Shown: positions 41,698 to 51,367, counted from the stretch's first letter. The stretch is DNA of 64,000 bases from Paenibacillus xylanivorans (GCF_001280595.1 NZ_LITU01000081.1:366461-430460); one strand, 5' to 3'. Notes: generated by a model not told the origin, from the letters alone. A program made the numbers and translations.

Positions 41698-43134
41698 ATG
41701 GCGGTGTATCAAGTATTGGTTGTCGATGATTCCGCTTTTATGCGTAAAATTGTTTCAGATTTAATTGAAGCAGATTCGGAGTTTAAGGTTACGGCAACAG
41801 CATCAAATGGTAAAGAAGCCATTCAAAAAGCAATAGATTTGAAGCCCGATATCATCACAATGGACGTTGAGATGCCTGAAATGAATGGATTGGACGCATT
41901 AAAATCGATCATGAAGCAATCTTTCGTTCCGGTAATTATGCTCTCGGGTATTAATGAACAAGGCATGAAGGAGACCATCATGGCACTTGAGGCCGGTGCG
42001 TTTGACTTTATTCGTAAGCCATCGATTGTGCATGATCAGGATATTGCCCAAGTAGGTAAAGCTCTGGTTGAGCGGATGCGAGCAGCTATGAATGAAATCA
42101 AGCGAAAGGCCGATCGTGAAGCATCCATGAAGAATCGGGATGAAGCGCAGAGCAAACTGTTGCATCAGCCCCAGCGAGTTCAGGTAGATCCATCTTTACA
42201 AGACCGCAAAGGTCTTTTGAAGAAAACGATAGAGCCTGCCCAGTCAGGAACACGACTTGTCAGCGGACAAACCGAACCCTTGCGAGCAAAACCGAAGCAG
42301 CAGCCAACTGTTCCATTAACGAACCAGAATGATGGACGTCTGGACAAAAAGCCGGAGCGTTTGCGAGATGCAAATGGAGTCTTGGATGCCAGCACTGACA
42401 AATTAGCAAAGGCGAACAAGCCAACGCAGCCTGTCAAGGAAAACCGTTTGTCCAATGTATCTCGATTGGCAGAACAGGAGACAGCTGCAGCTGAACCATC
42501 CAAGGATATTGCCAAGGTAAACGCATCTCATAAGGGAGCAGGAGGACCGGAAGGATCATTTAACAAACTTGTAGCTATTGGTTGTTCAACTGGGGGACCG
42601 AGGGCCCTCAAGACTTTGCTGGAGCAACTGCCAGGTGATTTACCGGCTCCAGTCATTATTGTTCAGCACATGCCGCCTAATTTTACCCGGTCCCTTGCCC
42701 AGCGATTGAATACGTTCAGTGAACTGCATGTGGTTGAAGCTGAGGAAGGCATGGTTCTACGAAAAGGAACAGCTTATATTGCTCCAGGCGGCTTTCATGT
42801 CAAAGTCAACAAAACGGCAGACGGAAGGTTCAACCTAAAGCTGACAGAGGAAGAACCAGTCAATGGTCACAGGCCTTCAGTAGATACGATGTTTGAGTCG
42901 CTACTGCCGTACACGTCATTGCAACGACATCTGGTTTTGCTGACAGGGATGGGCAGTGATGGCGCTCGTATGATGAAAAAATTGTATGAAGCGGGTGTCA
43001 CATCAACCTTTGCGGAGAATGAAGAAACTTGTGTTGTGTATGGTATGCCGCGTTCAGCTGTAGAGCTGCAATGCGTGCGGCATCTTCTGCCATTGCAGGA
43101 GATTGCGCCTAAACTTGTTCAAGCTGTGAAATAA
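41698..43134 (+). CDS. cheB: protein-glutamate methylesterase CheB
   Basis: 478 residues, well above the usual ~350. Receiver domain with Asp56 (IITMDVEMPEMNG), then an unusually long, charged Gln/Lys/Asp-rich linker (about 130-285), then the methylesterase domain: catalytic Ser297 in GCSTGGP, His in VQHMPPNFT and Asp in GMGSDGA. It demethylates chemoreceptors to reset sensitivity. No cheR is in this window. Confidence 0.95.
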   Translation: MAVYQVLVVDDSAFMRKIVSDLIEADSEFKVTATASNGKEAIQKAIDLKPDIITMDVEMPEMNGLDALKSIMKQSFVPVIMLSGINEQGMKETIMALEAGAFDFIRKPSIVHDQDIAQVGKALVERMRAAMNEIKRKADREASMKNRDEAQSKLLHQPQRVQVDPSLQDRKGLLKKTIEPAQSGTRLVSGQTEPLRAKPKQQPTVPLTNQNDGRLDKKPERLRDANGVLDASTDKLAKANKPTQPVKENRLSNVSRLAEQETAAAEPSKDIAKVNASHKGAGGPEGSFNKLVAIGCSTGGPRALKTLLEQLPGDLPAPVIIVQHMPPNFTRSLAQRLNTFSELHVVEAEEGMVLRKGTAYIAPGGFHVKVNKTADGRFNLKLTEEEPVNGHRPSVDTMFESLLPYTSLQRHLVLLTGMGSDGARMMKKLYEAGVTSTFAENEETCVVYGMPRSAVELQCVRHLLPLQEIAPKLVQAVK

Positions 43135-43167
43135 ACGGAGTGTAACTCATGGAGGAGGTGCCTCACA

Positions 43168-45243
43168 ATGGACATGAATCAATATTTATCTATGTTTATT
43201 GATGAGTCTAATGATCATCTGCAGTCCCTTAACGAAAATATGCTTCAACTCGAAGGCAGTCCGGAGGATTTAGGAATTGTTCAGGTCATATTCCGCTCTG
43301 CTCATACGTTGAAGGGTATGGCTGCTACAATGGGTTTTGAGGATTTGGCATCATTGACGCACAAAATGGAAAATGTACTGGATCTGGTACGTAATGAAAA
43401 GTTGAAAATGCAGGATTTCATTTTTGATACCCTGTTCAAGAGTTTGGATGCTTTAGAAACAATGGTTCAGGATATTACCGGTGGTGGAGAAGGTAAAGCG
43501 GATGTATCCTCCATCGTGGCTTCTCTCCAAGCAATTGAGAGTGGTGAATGGACGGGGAGTACTGCTCCAGCAGCTGCAGTAAATCAATCATCAAGTACAG
43601 TAACACCAAGTGCGGTTGAACTGGACGAATTCCAGTACTCCGTATTGGATCAGTCCATAGCTGAAGGTCACCGCGTTCTCTATATTGAAGTTCTTGTCAG
43701 CGAGCAGAGCCAGCTAAAGGGTGTACGTGCATATATGGTCTTCGATCTGTTAGAACGCTCAGGTGAAATTGTTAAATCGTTCCCAACAGTTCAGGATATC
43801 GAGCAAGAGAAGTTTGAGCGCAGTTTTTCGTTGTATTACATAACGACCAAAGAAGCGCAGGAACTTGAAAAGGGCATTATGAGCATCTCTGAAATTGAAA
43901 GTGCCAAAGTCATTCAGCTGGATCAAGAAACTCTTCAGCAAATGACTAATCAGGCAGCGGCAACAGCTGAAGTGGAAGCTGCACCTGTTCCTGCTCCAGT
44001 AGACGCATCCCCGGAACCGGATTCTTCATCGAAAGAGGAACCAAAGAAACCGGTAGTGACCAAAACTGTTGCACCTAAACAAGCTGCTGCACCTTCACGT
44101 ACCATTCGTGTGGATATAGAACGTCTGGATGTACTGATGAACTTGTTCAGCGAGTTACTGATCGATCGTTCGCGTCTGGAACAGTTGGCCAGCGAGACGG
44201 GCAATAATGATTTATCAGATACAGTAGCTCATTTGAGCAGAGTCAGTACAGATTTGCAAAATATTGTACTGAAATTGCGGATGGTTCCTGTGGATACGGT
44301 ATTCAACCGTTTCCCACGTATGATTCGTGATCTGGCTAAAACACTCGACAAAAAGATTGATCTGGTTATTACAGGTGCCGAAACGGAACTTGATCGGACG
44401 GTAATCGATGAGATTGGTGATCCGCTGGTGCATTTGCTGCGTAACGCTGTTGACCATGGTGTTGAATCGATCGCAGAGCGTGTGGCAGCAGGTAAACCGG
44501 AATTGGGAACAGTTAACCTTCGCGCCTTCCATAGCGGAAATCATGTGTTTATTGAAATCGAAGATGATGGTAAAGGTATTTATCGTGATAATCTGTTGAG
44601 AACAGCTGTTAAACGTGGAGTTGTTACCGAAGAACAAGGTGCCAAGATGAGCGATGATGAAGTCAACCAGCTGTTGTTTGCACCAGGCTTCAGTACCGCA
44701 GATAAAATCTCGGATATCTCCGGCCGTGGAGTAGGCTTGGATGTTGTAAAATCCAAAATCACTTCCCTTGGTGGTAATGTAACCATTCATTCGACACCGG
44801 GTAAAGGCACCAACTTCTCTGTTCAGCTACCATTGACCCTGTCCATCATCGCTGCGATGCTTGTGCGACTTGGATCCGAGAAATATGCCGTTCCTTTGTC
44901 TTCTATTGTGGAGACAGCTATTGTACAGCGTGAACAGGTCCGAAACATTCATGGCAATAAAATGATCACGTTCCGTGAGTCTTTAATTCCGTACCTGTCA
45001 TTGAGCGAAGTTTTCGGAGTGCCTGATTTTAATGATGCGGACGAACAAGAAACTGAAATCGTGGTCATTCGCAAAGGTGAACGTCTTGCAGCTGTAGCCG
45101 TTGAAGAATTTATTGGACAGAGTGAGATTGTTCTTAAATCGATGGGTACTTATCTTCCTTCCATTGAAGGGATCTCTGGAGCAACAATTCTGGGAGACGG
45201 ACAAGTAGCTCTGATTCTTGACCCTAACGCGTTTATTAAATAA
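43168..45243 (+). CDS. cheA: chemotaxis histidine kinase CheA
   Basis: 691 residues. Domains in order: HPt with phosphorylated His46 (RSAHTLKGMA), P2 CheY-binding domain (~150-260), Ala/Pro/Lys linker, dimerisation helices (RLDVLMNLFSELLIDRSRLE), HATPase with the N box LLRNAVDHGVE and G boxes DDGKGI and GRGVGLDVV, and a CheW-like domain. It phosphorylates CheY and CheB. GGAGG lies before the ATG. Confidence 0.97.
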   Translation: MDMNQYLSMFIDESNDHLQSLNENMLQLEGSPEDLGIVQVIFRSAHTLKGMAATMGFEDLASLTHKMENVLDLVRNEKLKMQDFIFDTLFKSLDALETMVQDITGGGEGKADVSSIVASLQAIESGEWTGSTAPAAAVNQSSSTVTPSAVELDEFQYSVLDQSIAEGHRVLYIEVLVSEQSQLKGVRAYMVFDLLERSGEIVKSFPTVQDIEQEKFERSFSLYYITTKEAQELEKGIMSISEIESAKVIQLDQETLQQMTNQAAATAEVEAAPVPAPVDASPEPDSSSKEEPKKPVVTKTVAPKQAAAPSRTIRVDIERLDVLMNLFSELLIDRSRLEQLASETGNNDLSDTVAHLSRVSTDLQNIVLKLRMVPVDTVFNRFPRMIRDLAKTLDKKIDLVITGAETELDRTVIDEIGDPLVHLLRNAVDHGVESIAERVAAGKPELGTVNLRAFHSGNHVFIEIEDDGKGIYRDNLLRTAVKRGVVTEEQGAKMSDDEVNQLLFAPGFSTADKISDISGRGVGLDVVKSKITSLGGNVTIHSTPGKGTNFSVQLPLTLSIIAAMLVRLGSEKYAVPLSSIVETAIVQREQVRNIHGNKMITFRESLIPYLSLSEVFGVPDFNDADEQETEIVVIRKGERLAAVAVEEFIGQSEIVLKSMGTYLPSIEGISGATILGDGQVALILDPNAFIK

Positions 45244-45285
45244 GCACACAAGATAAGTCTTACATTTAATAGGGAGGTTTTATCC

Positions 45286-45747
45286 ATGGAAGAAGAGTTG
45301 AAAGTCATTGTCTTTAAATTAGGTTCCGAAGAGTATGGTATCGAGGTAGACAAGGTTCAGACTATTGAGCGCATGATGCCTATTACCCGTGTTCCCAAGA
45401 CCTTCTCTTTTGTAAAAGGAGTTATTAACTTACGTGGTGTTGTTATTCCAGTCATTGACCTGCGTGGTCGATTCTCTTTGCCGGAAACAGAATATACCGA
45501 TCAAACACGTATTGTCATTGTAGGTGTGGACGACATGCAAGTTGGCTTTATCGTTGACTCTGCCAATGATGTTATTGACATCAAGCGTGATGCTATTGAT
45601 AGTCCGCCTGAAGTGGTTGGTGGAGTTAAAGCAAGATACCTGCGTGGTGTAGCCAAGCTGGAGGATGCGCGTCTGTTGATTATGCTTAACCTCAACGAAG
45701 TATTAAATAAAAGCGAGATTGTACAGCTGGAAAGTATTGAGGGCTAA
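45286..45747 (+). CDS. cheW: chemotaxis adaptor CheW
   Basis: 153 residues, one CheW domain: GSEEYGIEVDKVQTIERM, NLRGVVIPVIDLRGRF and VDSANDVIDI. It couples receptors to CheA. AGGGAGG precedes the ATG. Confidence 0.96.
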   Translation: MEEELKVIVFKLGSEEYGIEVDKVQTIERMMPITRVPKTFSFVKGVINLRGVVIPVIDLRGRFSLPETEYTDQTRIVIVGVDDMQVGFIVDSANDVIDIKRDAIDSPPEVVGGVKARYLRGVAKLEDARLLIMLNLNEVLNKSEIVQLESIEG

Positions 45748-45751
45748 CACC

Positions 45752-46378
45752 GTGGAACTGTTCAACCGATTTGAGGGATTCCAAATGGATGTGCTCAAAG
45801 AGGTCGGTAACATTGGAGCAGGCAACGCCGCAACGGCGTTGTCTCAGCTTCTCAATAGACCGATTGACATGGGTGTACCTACAGTACAGATGCTTCCTTT
45901 TGAAGAAGTTGCTGAAAAAGTGGGCGGAGATGAACGTATTGTTGTTACCGTATTTCTTCGTGTTGAAGGCGAAGCACCAGGCAATCTGTTCTTTATGATG
46001 GCACCTGAGGCTGCCAAAATGCTGCTGAACCGGCTTGCCGGCTTTGATCTGAAGGAAGGTCTTGCATTCACGGAAATGGAACAATCGGCTCTATCCGAAA
46101 TCGGGAATATTTTGGCGGGTTCGTACCTTTCTTCTTTAGCAGATTTTACGAAACTATCTATGTATCCGACCGTTCCTGGACTTGCTATTGATATGGCTGG
46201 AGCCATTTTGAGTTACGGTCTGCTGCAGTTTGGTGAAATGGGCGACGATGCATTATTGATTGACACTTCTTTCTTTGAAGGCGAAGATCAGGTAGAGGGT
46301 CAATTTTTCCTAATTCCGGATCCTCCTTCATTTGCTAAGATATTTGAATCTTTAGGGGTGCCACTGGATCATGATTGA
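45752..46378 (+). CDS. cheC: CheY-P phosphatase CheC
   Basis: About 208 residues. Two E-x(3)-N phosphatase motifs are visible: EVGNIGAGNAATAL and EIGNILAGSYL. The GTG at 45752 follows GAGGG (45739-45743) by 8 nt and gives a family-like start (MELFNRFEGFQMDVLKEVGN); a TTG at 45719 inside cheW is unlikely. CheC works with CheD. Confidence 0.94.
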   Translation: MELFNRFEGFQMDVLKEVGNIGAGNAATALSQLLNRPIDMGVPTVQMLPFEEVAEKVGGDERIVVTVFLRVEGEAPGNLFFMMAPEAAKMLLNRLAGFDLKEGLAFTEMEQSALSEIGNILAGSYLSSLADFTKLSMYPTVPGLAIDMAGAILSYGLLQFGEMGDDALLIDTSFFEGEDQVEGQFFLIPDPPSFAKIFESLGVPLDHD

Positions 46379-46868
46379 AGACAAAAGCGTCGTTAAAGTC
46401 GGTATGGCGGATTTGAACATTGCTCATCTTCCCGGCGTAATCCGTACGACTGGCTTGGGCTCTTGTGTGGGATTAACGATGTATGATCCACATTTGAAAC
46501 TTGCCGGAATGGCGCATGTCATGCTCCCCACTTCAGAGATTGCTCGTGAAGGAACTTTGAACAAAGCCAAATATGCAGATACGGCATTGCCGGAATTGCT
46601 ACAAAGAATGATACAACTCGGTGCATCTCGTTCACGTATTGTGTCCAAAATGGCTGGAGGGTCTCAGATGTTTGCCTTCTCGGGGGCAGGGGATACGATG
46701 CGTATCGGACCGAGAAATGCGGATTCTTGTCGGGAATGGTTAGAAAAGCTTGGAATTCCACTTCTTGCCGAAGATACCGGTGGGAATTATGGACGAACAA
46801 TTGAAATGGACTGTGAAACTGGACTTTTGACTATTCGAAGTGTCCAAATGGGTGTAAAGGAACTATAA
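46371..46868 (+). CDS. cheD: chemoreceptor glutamine deamidase CheD
   Basis: 165 residues. Catalytic Cys32 (GLGSCVG) and His49 (GMAHVMLP) with Thr26/27 nearby. It deamidates receptors and activates CheC. It overlaps cheC by 8 nt. Confidence 0.95.
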   Translation: MIEDKSVVKVGMADLNIAHLPGVIRTTGLGSCVGLTMYDPHLKLAGMAHVMLPTSEIAREGTLNKAKYADTALPELLQRMIQLGASRSRIVSKMAGGSQMFAFSGAGDTMRIGPRNADSCREWLEKLGIPLLAEDTGGNYGRTIEMDCETGLLTIRSVQMGVKEL

Positions 46869-46871
46869 GAC

Positions 46872-47315
46872 ATGATAGGAAACTACCGCATTAATCTTGG
46901 AGCAGGCATAGTCGGATTTATTCTGACTTTTTTTGTAGCATACAGCAGCAATGTGTTGATGACCAGTTTAATTCGCGGGTTGATCGGCTTTGTAGCCTGG
47001 TTTGTCCTCGCTTATGGTTTACGCTGGGGACTGGGATTGCTGCTGAACCCTCAGGCTGAGGGGAATGAGTATGGATATGATTCACAGGGCGCTCAAGAAC
47101 TAAGAGGTTCACAGGTGGACATTAAACTCGAAGACGATGGACAAGAGCTGAACGACTTGCTCAAACATGGACAGAACGCCTCCTCTGGGGAGAACCTTCC
47201 ACCATCTGAGACGAAAGCTCCAACGGGATTTGCCCCTTTGGATCCGCCTAAACTTGTCCGGACCAAGGAGCCGGAGGAGTTGGCGCAGGCCGTTCGTCAC
47301 CTGACAGACAAATAA
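46872..47315 (+). CDS. small membrane protein of unknown function between cheD and sigD
   Basis: 147 residues. Two membrane helices (about 9-28 and 33-57) then a hydrophilic acidic tail rich in Glu, Gln and Pro. I do not recognise a family. It starts 3 nt after cheD and ends 15 nt before sigD, so it is co-transcribed with motility genes. B. subtilis has no gene at this place. Confidence 0.75.
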   Translation: MIGNYRINLGAGIVGFILTFFVAYSSNVLMTSLIRGLIGFVAWFVLAYGLRWGLGLLLNPQAEGNEYGYDSQGAQELRGSQVDIKLEDDGQELNDLLKHGQNASSGENLPPSETKAPTGFAPLDPPKLVRTKEPEELAQAVRHLTDK

Positions 47316-47330
47316 GGAGGGTGAAAGCAA

Positions 47331-48119
47331 TTGAACGAGCGTAAAGCTTCACATTTGAACCACGCTGACTTGTGGGAAAAGTGGAAAGAACAAGGCGATC
47401 TTGAAGCCAAGAAAAGTTTGATCGAAAAGTATCTTCATATTGTAAACTATGTATCCGGGCGTTTGGCTGTCGGTCTGCCCAAAAATGTCCCGAAAGATGA
47501 TCTGGAGAGCAATGGAGTCATGGGGTTGATTGATGCGTTGGAGAAATTTGACTATGAGCGTGGTCTGCAATTTGAAACGTACGCATCCTGGCGGGTGCGT
47601 GGTGCAATCCTTGATGGTTTACGACAGGGAGATTGGGTGCCTCGTTCCGTTCGGGAGAAAGCAAAGCGGATTGAAGATGCTTACCAGCAACTAGAGCAGA
47701 CCTATTTGCGTTCCGTTAGTGATGATGAAATGAGTCAGTATCTGGACGTGTCGACGAAAGACTTTCAACATATGCTTCAAGAAGTGGCAGTTATGTCGCT
47801 TTGCTCTTTAGAAGATCCGATCCGGGAAGAAGAGTCTGAGACTCGACTTTCCTTAATGGTCGACGAAAAAGCCAAAAACCCGGATTATAAAGTAAATGAG
47901 TTCTATTTAAAAGAAGCTTTGGTGCAAGGGCTTGATAAATTGACTGTCAAAGAGAGAACAGTTGTTTCACTTTTATATTATGAAGATCTGTCTCTCAGTG
48001 AAATTGCTGAGGTCATGTCTCTCTCTCCGTCACGTATCTCGCAGCTGCACTCAAAGGCCATTTTACGGTTACGTGGAACGCTGGATAAACAAAAAGACTT
48101 GCTTATGCGTAAGGATTAG
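47331..48119 (+). CDS. sigD: RNA polymerase sigma factor SigD (FliA family)
   Basis: 262 residues. Region 2 (RLAVGLPKNVPKDDLESNGV and FETYASWRVRGAILDGLR), region 3, and region 4 (LTVKERTVVSLLYYEDLSL, SEIAEVMSLSPSRISQLHSK) are complete. It transcribes late flagellar and chemotaxis genes. The TTG start follows AGGAGGGTG. No flgM (anti-sigma) is in the window. Confidence 0.96.
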   Translation: MNERKASHLNHADLWEKWKEQGDLEAKKSLIEKYLHIVNYVSGRLAVGLPKNVPKDDLESNGVMGLIDALEKFDYERGLQFETYASWRVRGAILDGLRQGDWVPRSVREKAKRIEDAYQQLEQTYLRSVSDDEMSQYLDVSTKDFQHMLQEVAVMSLCSLEDPIREEESETRLSLMVDEKAKNPDYKVNEFYLKEALVQGLDKLTVKERTVVSLLYYEDLSLSEIAEVMSLSPSRISQLHSKAILRLRGTLDKQKDLLMRKD

Positions 48120-48193
48120 TATGTTAATATATTAATAGAGAGCTTTAATATAGGATTTGGGGAGTGGAAAGTCTAAAAGGGGGAAGAAATGCA

Positions 48194-49603
48194 TTGACAC
48201 AGCGGACTGTTTTGGAACAGTGTTTGAGCATTGTTTTATCAGATGATAAAAGTACGGCCTACCTTGAATTTTCCAAACAGGAAGAAGGTTTTGCCTGTAC
48301 ACCGGATGAGCTCGAAAAATATATAGCCAGTCAGGGTATTAAGTATGGTGTACTGCGCGAAGCATTGCTTGTTTTTGTGAGTCATCCTGAGACGTATGTG
48401 AAGGATCGATGCAAGATTGCGGAAGGTATTAAACCAGTACAGGGAACGGATGGATTCATCAAGGTACTGGTGGACATGGAGGATTCCAATGAACGGCGCC
48501 CTCTGGAAGCGGAAGACGGAAAAGTCGATTACAAAGAAGTGACTCGCTTAAACAATGTTCGAACAGGTCAAATCATTGCTGAGCGAATTCCTCCTGTGGA
48601 TGGCACAGTGGGTAAGGCTGTAACAGGTGAAGAAATTCCTTTTCGTCCAGGGAGAGAAGCCCGCTTCAAAATTGGGAAAAATGTTGTTGTTAACCCTGAT
48701 GGATCTGCGATGTATGCTGCTCTGGATGGATTGGTTACCAAAACAGACGGCAACAAACTGAATGTGTTTCCTGTATACGAGATCAATGGCGATGTGGATT
48801 ATAACATCGGTAACATTGATTTTGTGGGTACAGTTGTCATTCGAGGTAATGTGCTCACCGGATTTAAAGTAAAAGCGGCGGGGGATATACGTGTCGTCGG
48901 AGGTGTCGAGGGAGCAGAGCTGGAAGCAGGAGGCTCTGTCGAAATTACCGGTGGTATTATTGGTTATAACAAAGGACTTATACAAGCTGGACATAACGTG
49001 AAATGTACTTTTATTCAAGAAGGCAACGTCGATGCGGCGGAAAATGTTCTGGTATCCCAAAGTATTATGCATTCCACAATTCGTGCAGGAAATGCGGTAA
49101 TCTGTGAAGGCACAAAAGGACTTATCGTTGGCGGATCGATCCAGGCTGGTGAAAACGTCTCAGCACGCGTTATTGGCAACAGCATGTCTACTGTGACTTC
49201 CATTGAAGTAGGCGTATTACCTAAGCTTCGTAACGAGCTGAATGAATTACGTAAGGAAGTCAGGGAACAGATGGATGCTTTGGATAAAACGAAAAAAGCT
49301 TTGACAATATTGGATCAGTTAGCTGCTGCAGGGCAATTAAGCCCGGATAAAATGTCGATGCGGATCAAACTGAGTGCTACACAAAAATCTGCCCTTCGTC
49401 TTAGCGAGGAAACGAAAACTCGTATCTTTGAAATCGAAAAGGTACTTGAAGATACAAGCAGGGCACGCGTCGATATTCATAAGATGATTTATGGTGGCTC
49501 TAGAATAGTTATCGGCAGATACACCAAATTTATTAAAGATCCGGTAAGTCGAATATCTTTTTATTATCATGATGGGGATATAACGATGGTTCCATTCGTA
49601 TAA
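48194..49603 (+). CDS. FapA family (DUF342) protein
   Basis: About 469 residues from a TTG at 48194 preceded by AAAGGGGG (GTG 48164 is the in-frame alternative). The central region (about 140-360) has the Gly-rich beta-solenoid sequence of DUF342/FapA proteins (VVIRGNVLTGFKVKAAGDIR, GGVEGAELEAGGSVEITGGI). A coiled coil follows (about 345-440). FapA-type proteins are often near motility genes in Firmicutes; their biochemical role is poorly known. This gene is not in the B. subtilis fla/che operon. Confidence 0.85.
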   Translation: MTQRTVLEQCLSIVLSDDKSTAYLEFSKQEEGFACTPDELEKYIASQGIKYGVLREALLVFVSHPETYVKDRCKIAEGIKPVQGTDGFIKVLVDMEDSNERRPLEAEDGKVDYKEVTRLNNVRTGQIIAERIPPVDGTVGKAVTGEEIPFRPGREARFKIGKNVVVNPDGSAMYAALDGLVTKTDGNKLNVFPVYEINGDVDYNIGNIDFVGTVVIRGNVLTGFKVKAAGDIRVVGGVEGAELEAGGSVEITGGIIGYNKGLIQAGHNVKCTFIQEGNVDAAENVLVSQSIMHSTIRAGNAVICEGTKGLIVGGSIQAGENVSARVIGNSMSTVTSIEVGVLPKLRNELNELRKEVREQMDALDKTKKALTILDQLAAAGQLSPDKMSMRIKLSATQKSALRLSEETKTRIFEIEKVLEDTSRARVDIHKMIYGGSRIVIGRYTKFIKDPVSRISFYYHDGDITMVPFV

Positions 49604-49655
49604 GTACAGCATTCAAGCACAAGAAGAAATCCATTCGATACCGTGAGGTGAGCGT

Positions 49656-49970
49656 ATGAGTTTCAAAGCGGTTGAGTTGCAGATTGCCGTACCAAGAACA
49701 AGTGAGGCCGGGCGTTATCAGAGTGAAGCTCAGCAGAGACCGGTTATTGACCAGAATCTACTAGCAGAACAAACGGCCAAAGAAGCAAATGAAGCAAGGC
49801 AACGGAGCGAGGCGCTGGATGAGACAGCGCACACCAATGTACGCGATGGTCAATCTAGCAACAAAGAGCAGCATAGCGGCTCCAACGAACCTGAATCTAC
49901 TTCAACTTTAGAAACCGTCAAACCTGCTGAGCATCCATACAAAGGAAAACATATTGACCTGTCGCTGTAA
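49656..49970 (+). CDS. small conserved protein of unknown function
   Basis: 104 hydrophilic residues. N-terminus LQIAVPRTSEAGRYQSEAQQ, a Glu/Gln-rich helix, a disordered Ser/Asn part, and the end HPYKGKHIDLSL. Proteins with the same N-terminal and the HPYKG-H-ID ending occur near flagellar genes in many Firmicutes, with no known role. GTGAGGTGAGC precedes the ATG. Confidence 0.75.
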   Translation: MSFKAVELQIAVPRTSEAGRYQSEAQQRPVIDQNLLAEQTAKEANEARQRSEALDETAHTNVRDGQSSNKEQHSGSNEPESTSTLETVKPAEHPYKGKHIDLSL

Positions 49971-50036
49971 TGGATGACATGTGACTCACATGTAGTCTTA
50001 TGCATCGATGGCTGCATTAAAAGGAGAGAACCCAAT

Positions 50037-50609
50037 TTGTCACCATGGATCATTATTGTCATATTAGGAGCCTGCGCAATTGCATATGCGCTTATCATGC
50101 CAAAGAAAAACAAGGTGCAGGAGCCTGAGCATCACCTGGTGCAAGAGATGGAATCTACGCTTGAGCACTATATGGCTGAGATCGAAAACGACAATGATGC
50201 TCTCATCCAGCGTGTTGCTGAGATGAAGGGTGAGGCGACGGCAGCAGATCAGCGTATGCAATCGCAGCTTCAGGAATTACAGCGGAGGCTGGATCAACTG
50301 GAAGAAAGTAAAACGACAGAAACAGACATATCCTCCAATACAATTCCGGTACATAGCACAAGCGGATTGCAAGCTCAGGCGCTTGTAGACAGTGTGCGAG
50401 CAGATTTGGCCCAACAGGCGTCAGAAATAGAACAGCAGTCCACTGAGCAAGAATCTAAGCCTGTACCTGAATCCATTAAGGATCGATATGCAGAGCTGTT
50501 TAATTTATATGCTGAAGGAAAGTCAGTAGATGCCATTGCCAAGCAGACAGGCATACAACGTGGAGAAGTACAGCTGATTCTACAGCTGGCAGAACGGGAG
50601 GAGAGCTAA
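50037..50609 (+). CDS. membrane-anchored coiled-coil protein, SwrB-like
   Basis: About 190 residues from a TTG at 50037, 10 nt after AAGGAG; upstream in-frame starts give an unlikely Cys/His-rich leader. One N-terminal membrane helix (about 3-22), a long coiled coil (35-105) and a C-terminal helix-turn-helix-like segment (YAELFNLYAEGKSVDAIAKQ, TGIQRGEVQLILQLAE). B. subtilis SwrB has the same plan and also follows sigD, so an equivalent role in basal-body/export activation is plausible but not proven. Confidence 0.75.
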   Translation: MSPWIIIVILGACAIAYALIMPKKNKVQEPEHHLVQEMESTLEHYMAEIENDNDALIQRVAEMKGEATAADQRMQSQLQELQRRLDQLEESKTTETDISSNTIPVHSTSGLQAQALVDSVRADLAQQASEIEQQSTEQESKPVPESIKDRYAELFNLYAEGKSVDAIAKQTGIQRGEVQLILQLAEREES

Positions 50610-50612
50610 CAG

Positions 50613-51245
50613 ATGGACAAGCGCTCCTTATGGATTGGACTTGGAAGCGGCATGATTGTTGGTGCCGTATTGCTGCAGCTTGCAACAGTTGGACAAAACG
50701 CATTGTCTGAGAGTAATCTCGACCCGGGGCTGGCTATAGCGAATCTGTCGAAAGAACAACTGGAAACGGCTGCGAAGAGCATGGATATGAAGCTTGTAGC
50801 TTCTGAAGATGAGCTGTTTACGGAAACTGAGTGGGTAGAGAAGAAGAAACAGGAAAGCACCGAAATGCAGGGGGAAGCGGCAACGGCTCCAGAAGCGGCT
50901 AAGTCGGCTGAGAAACCGGAGCAACCCGAGAAACCACAGCAGCCTGCCACCAATGAAAGCGGAAAACAGAACGAAGTTAATCAGCCAAAGACGACTGATC
51001 CGTCAACTCCTAACAGTCCAGAAGCTGCGGCTACCGTATCTTTTAAAGTGCGTTCAGGCAACAGTCTGGCCATTGTGGCGGGCAATCTGGAGAAAGCCGG
51101 GATTGTCGATAGTGCACAAGCTTTTATAAAGGCTGGCAGGGCTGAGCGAATTAATACAAAAATACAAGTAGGCACCTATGACCTGGAGAAAGGCGAAAGC
51201 TTCAAATCCATTATTGCCAAGATTACAAAAGAACCGTCAAACTGA
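50613..51245 (+). CDS. membrane-anchored protein with MltG-type N-terminal module, no catalytic domain
   Basis: 210 residues. An N-terminal membrane helix (about 5-28), a Glu/Pro-rich linker (about 75-140), and a C-terminal ~65-residue module (VRSGNSLAIVAGNLEKAGIV, INTKIQVGTYDLEKGESFKS) like the LysM-like part of YceG/MltG endolytic transglycosylases. The glycosidase domain is missing, so it is not an enzyme by itself. It is the last gene of the operon, 3 nt after the SwrB-like gene. Confidence 0.75.
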   Translation: MDKRSLWIGLGSGMIVGAVLLQLATVGQNALSESNLDPGLAIANLSKEQLETAAKSMDMKLVASEDELFTETEWVEKKKQESTEMQGEAATAPEAAKSAEKPEQPEKPQQPATNESGKQNEVNQPKTTDPSTPNSPEAAATVSFKVRSGNSLAIVAGNLEKAGIVDSAQAFIKAGRAERINTKIQVGTYDLEKGESFKSIIAKITKEPSN

Positions 51246-51271
51246 GTGCGCTCAGACAGGGCGGTTTTTTT
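51232..51271 (+). terminator. terminator at the end of the fla/che operon
   Basis: Outer AACCG-type stem (51232-51238) with GGGCGGTT, inner CTGAG/CTCAG (51242-51255), then seven T's. It overlaps the end of the last gene. Confidence 0.88.
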
Positions 51272-51367
51272 ATTATAAATAGTGACAAGTTTTGCATCGC
51301 TACAATGGATATGAAATTGCTTGGAAAGGGCGCTTTCTTGTACAAAGCATTTTAGTTTGAAAGACTG

